A DNA stretch of 7,682 bases from the NCBI GenBank assembly GCA_018396935.1, contig JAGTRA010000046.1, positions 1 to 7,682 on the forward strand, in the 5' to 3' direction. Positions 6,635-7,682 of the stretch are shown in pieces. The stretch is from Candidatus Bathyarchaeota archaeon (GTDB lineage Archaea > Thermoproteota > Bathyarchaeia > Bathyarchaeales > Bathycorpusculaceae). The position numbers and the translations under genes were made by a program. A model generated the notes under the pieces. It was not told the origin of the DNA. It worked only from the letters and a program-made list of their open reading frames with translations, and did not search any database. Within the stretch, counting starts at the first letter, position 1, and the number at the start of each line of letters is the position of its first letter.

Positions 6635-6934
6635 TTATAACGGCATAAATATGGCTTTGACTTGTTGGATGCCACGCATTCCTCTAACTCTCCCAATTAA
6701 GCCTAGTATTCTCTCGCCACTTCCCTCTGCAATGAAAATCTCAAGACAATATCTATGGCCAATATGCCTATGGACATCTTCTATTACTACGTCATCAAAT
6801 TCATGCCTTAGTTCCGTCATTTTAAGATCAACATCTTTCCTTGCGTACTCACATATTATCATTATAGTAGCAGCTACGTTGCTAGCTTCTGTTCTAGCAA
6901 ATTCTGCTTCAGCCATATGATATTCAAGTAACAA
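6635..6934 (-). CDS. NikR-type nickel-binding (C-terminal) domain protein lacking the ribbon-helix-helix half
   Basis: The 99-aa product matches the C-terminal ACT-like regulatory domain of NikR. All four residues that bind Ni(II) in E. coli NikR (H76, H87, H89, C95) have counterparts with identical spacing: H44, H55, H57 and C63, in RHEFDD and DVHRHIGHRYCLEI. The end also matches (MRGIQQVKA resembling the family's RGV-rich last strand). What is missing is the first 45-50 residues, the ribbon-helix-helix DNA-binding domain. The frame opens only from about 6949, where a TAG closes it, exactly where the integrase-remnant region begins. No Shine-Dalgarno precedes the TTG at 6934 or the ATG at 6916. 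It may be a stand-alone nickel-binding module or a 5'-truncated regulator; I favour truncation, moderately. No nickel transporter or hydrogenase gene is in view. Confidence 0.8.
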   Translation of the reverse strand: MLLEYHMAEAEFARTEASNVAATIMIICEYARKDVDLKMTELRHEFDDVVIEDVHRHIGHRYCLEIFIAEGSGERILGLIGRVRGMRGIQQVKAIFMPL

Positions 6935-6970
6935 AAGTGTTAATTGCGCCTAAGCCCGTAAATAATGATT

Positions 6971-7010
6971 GCCGAGTATGCGCCAGCACCGAACTGGCGA
7001 AAAACTCGGC
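6971..7010. repeat. Nested stem-loop (inverted repeats) at the edge of the integrase scar
   Basis: Outer arms GCCGAG (6971-6976) and CTCGGC (7005-7010) and inner arms CGCCAG (6981-6986) and CTGGCG (6994-6999) are perfectly complementary. They are separated by a TATG/AAAAA internal loop and close on a seven-base loop. A second short stem follows (CTCCC 7010-7014 with GGGAG 7021-7025). The surrounding 120 bases (6961-7080) are about half G+C, well above the neighbouring DNA. It could be a recombination site, a structured leader of the following ORF, or a small RNA; none can be decided from sequence alone. Confidence 0.6.
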
Positions 7011-7036
7011 TCCCATAAAGGGGAGGAAGATGGAAG

Positions 7037-7291
7037 ATGCACAGAGCCTTGAAAAGCGGGTTGCGAGAGCCAACAGAGAAGACAAGCGACGCCCTGCGTG
7101 TCATGAAGACACTTGGACATAGAAGCATTAAGAACGCTTTGATTTACACCCATCTTATTGAGGGTCTCAAAGATGATGAATATATCTGTAAGGTTGCGAG
7201 AACTCCGGAAGAGTTTGCTCAGTTGATTGGAGCAAGTTTCGAGCATGTCTGCGAGCATGAGGGCCTAAAGTTATTCAGAAGGCGAAAGTAG
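7037..7291 (+). pseudogene. C-terminal remnant of an archaeal tyrosine recombinase/integrase
   Basis: The 84 codons read clearly as the last part of an archaeal phage-integrase-type recombinase: LRVMKTLGHRSIKNALIYTHL holds the conserved H of LGH and the nucleophilic Tyr of IYTH, followed by the family's usual tail (DDEYICKVARTPEEFAQLI ... FRRRK). The whole N-terminal part and the catalytic Arg/Lys/HxxR boxes are absent; the frame is closed by TAA at 7016-7018. The ATG at 7037 does follow a GGAGG (7022-7026) by ten bases, so a small protein might still be made, but it could not be a complete recombinase. In intact elements this gene lies beside the attachment site, and here a tRNA-like 15-mer sits 39 bp after the stop. 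Confidence 0.75.
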
Positions 7292-7330
7292 ATGCAGAAA
7301 GTGTTCCGAACTCATCTAAAAGTATATAAA

Positions 7331-7345
7331 TGGTGGACCGGGCGG
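7331..7345 (-). other. tRNA 3'-end fragment, likely attachment (att) site
   Basis: The minus strand reads CCGCCCGGTCCACCA, which has the exact form of a tRNA 3' end. It gives part of the T-stem (CCGC), a seven-base acceptor strand CCGGTCC, discriminator A and encoded CCA. The rest of the T-loop and tRNA body are absent: bases beyond 7345 are AT-rich and unrelated. Such orphan 3' tRNA fragments are what remains at the far end of an element integrated into a tRNA gene, and an integrase remnant lies next to it. The parent tRNA would begin with GGACCGG; I cannot name its amino acid. Confidence 0.6.
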
Positions 7346-7360
7346 TATGCAATTAAATAA

Positions 7361-7682
7361 TTAAGTGAATCCTATTTCTTGTTCTAGCAGTTTTTGTCGT
7401 GCTGTGGTAAGCGTCATGTGGCTATTAAGATTGTTGCTTTTCAGCTGTGCGTCACCTGAAGTTCTTTAAGCTTTGCCTTTAAGGCTGTTTGGGCTAATTC
7501 CATTTCTGCTTCGTTTTTCTTTTTCTTTTCTCAACTTTTTAACTTCTTCCCGGGCTTTCTCCTCCTCGGATTTTGCGTTTTCAACTATTCTGTTCACTAG
7601 CTCCTCAGCTTCGTTTATTAGTCTATCAGTTTCCGTCTTAACTCTGGCTTCTTCGTCCGCGAGGGCTAGTATTAAGGCTTTT
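7361..7682 (-). pseudogene. Coiled-coil protein gene, partial at the window edge and frameshifted
   Basis: Reading leftward from the window edge, one frame gives a charged coiled-coil sequence (ADEEARVKTETDRLINEAEE, continuing to EEVKKLRKEKE) that ends at a TAA at 7466-7468 after a poor tail. In an A-rich run (7512-7530) the same kind of sequence continues in the +1 frame (NEAEMELAQTALKAKLKELQ) to a TGA at 7441-7443. Near 7440-7460 the first frame becomes protein-like again (DAQLKSNN ... LLEQEIGFT) until TAA at 7361-7363. Two compensating frameshifts in one gene suggest decay or read errors in homopolymers. There is no start in the window and I recognise no family; similarity to coiled-coil stalk proteins is only compositional. 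Confidence 0.5.

Noticed and set aside
6651..6920. Plus-strand open frame over the NikR-type gene
   Set aside because: It is the complement of a clearly recognised domain with intact metal ligands; its own translation is unlike a real protein.
6940..7258. Minus-strand and alternative-frame open frames opposite the integrase remnant
   Set aside because: They share the sequence of the recognisable recombinase tail and hairpin, have no family features and no ribosome-binding sites.
6935..7345. Insertion sequence with terminal inverted repeats
   Set aside because: The inverted repeats found form one local hairpin; there are no matching ends, target duplication or transposase.
7331..7400. A complete tRNA gene
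   Set aside because: Only the 3' end is present; the sequence beyond it has no T-loop, anticodon or D-arm.
1..7682. CRISPR array, toxin-antitoxin pair or defence cluster
   Set aside because: No regularly spaced repeats, cas genes, nuclease, ATPase or toxin-antitoxin motifs were seen.

Overview
This window looks like archaeal chromosomal DNA of about 40% G+C, possibly Bathyarchaeia or another Thermoproteota relative. That placement is inference. It rests on a dolichol-kinase-type lipid kinase, a NikR-type domain, stand-alone Lrp ligand-binding modules, TATA-like boxes just upstream of genes, TTG starts behind Shine-Dalgarno sequences, and an archaeal-type tyrosine recombinase tail beside a tRNA 3' end.

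Left part (1-1466, + strand). The window opens inside a CTP-dependent dolichol/polyprenol kinase-like membrane protein. It is followed by an AEC-family (auxin efflux carrier/malate permease type) transporter whose start region seems disturbed by one base. The transporter converges, with 4 bp between stops, on the minus-strand block.

Centre (1471-6934, all on the - strand). In transcription order from the right: a NikR-type nickel-binding domain without its DNA-binding half, a flavodoxin/WrbA-like protein, a 320-bp stretch with no convincing gene, a sugar-nucleotidyltransferase with a left-handed beta-helix tail, an OsmC-family peroxidase-like protein, an ArsC/LMW-phosphatase-family arsenate reductase, a DUF438-hemerythrin-PAS protein, and a two-gene unit of an unrecognised Cys/His-rich 100-aa protein with a stand-alone Lrp/AsnC RAM domain. 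Five of these (OsmC, ArsC, hemerythrin/PAS, flavodoxin, NikR domain) concern thiol, oxyanion, oxygen or metal chemistry. The block therefore reads as a redox/metal housekeeping neighbourhood, probably several transcription units rather than one operon.

Right part (6935-7682). This looks like the scar of an integrated element. It holds a strong nested hairpin in locally GC-rich DNA, the C-terminal fragment of a tyrosine recombinase, 15 bp exactly like a tRNA 3' end with CCA (a likely attachment site), and a coiled-coil gene running off the window edge with two apparently compensating frameshifts. The NikR-type gene lost its N-terminal half exactly where this scar begins.

No new multi-gene defence or metabolic system is visible. 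The most promising leads are the att/integrase scar abutting the truncated nickel sensor, and the unrecognised Cys/His protein paired with a RAM domain.
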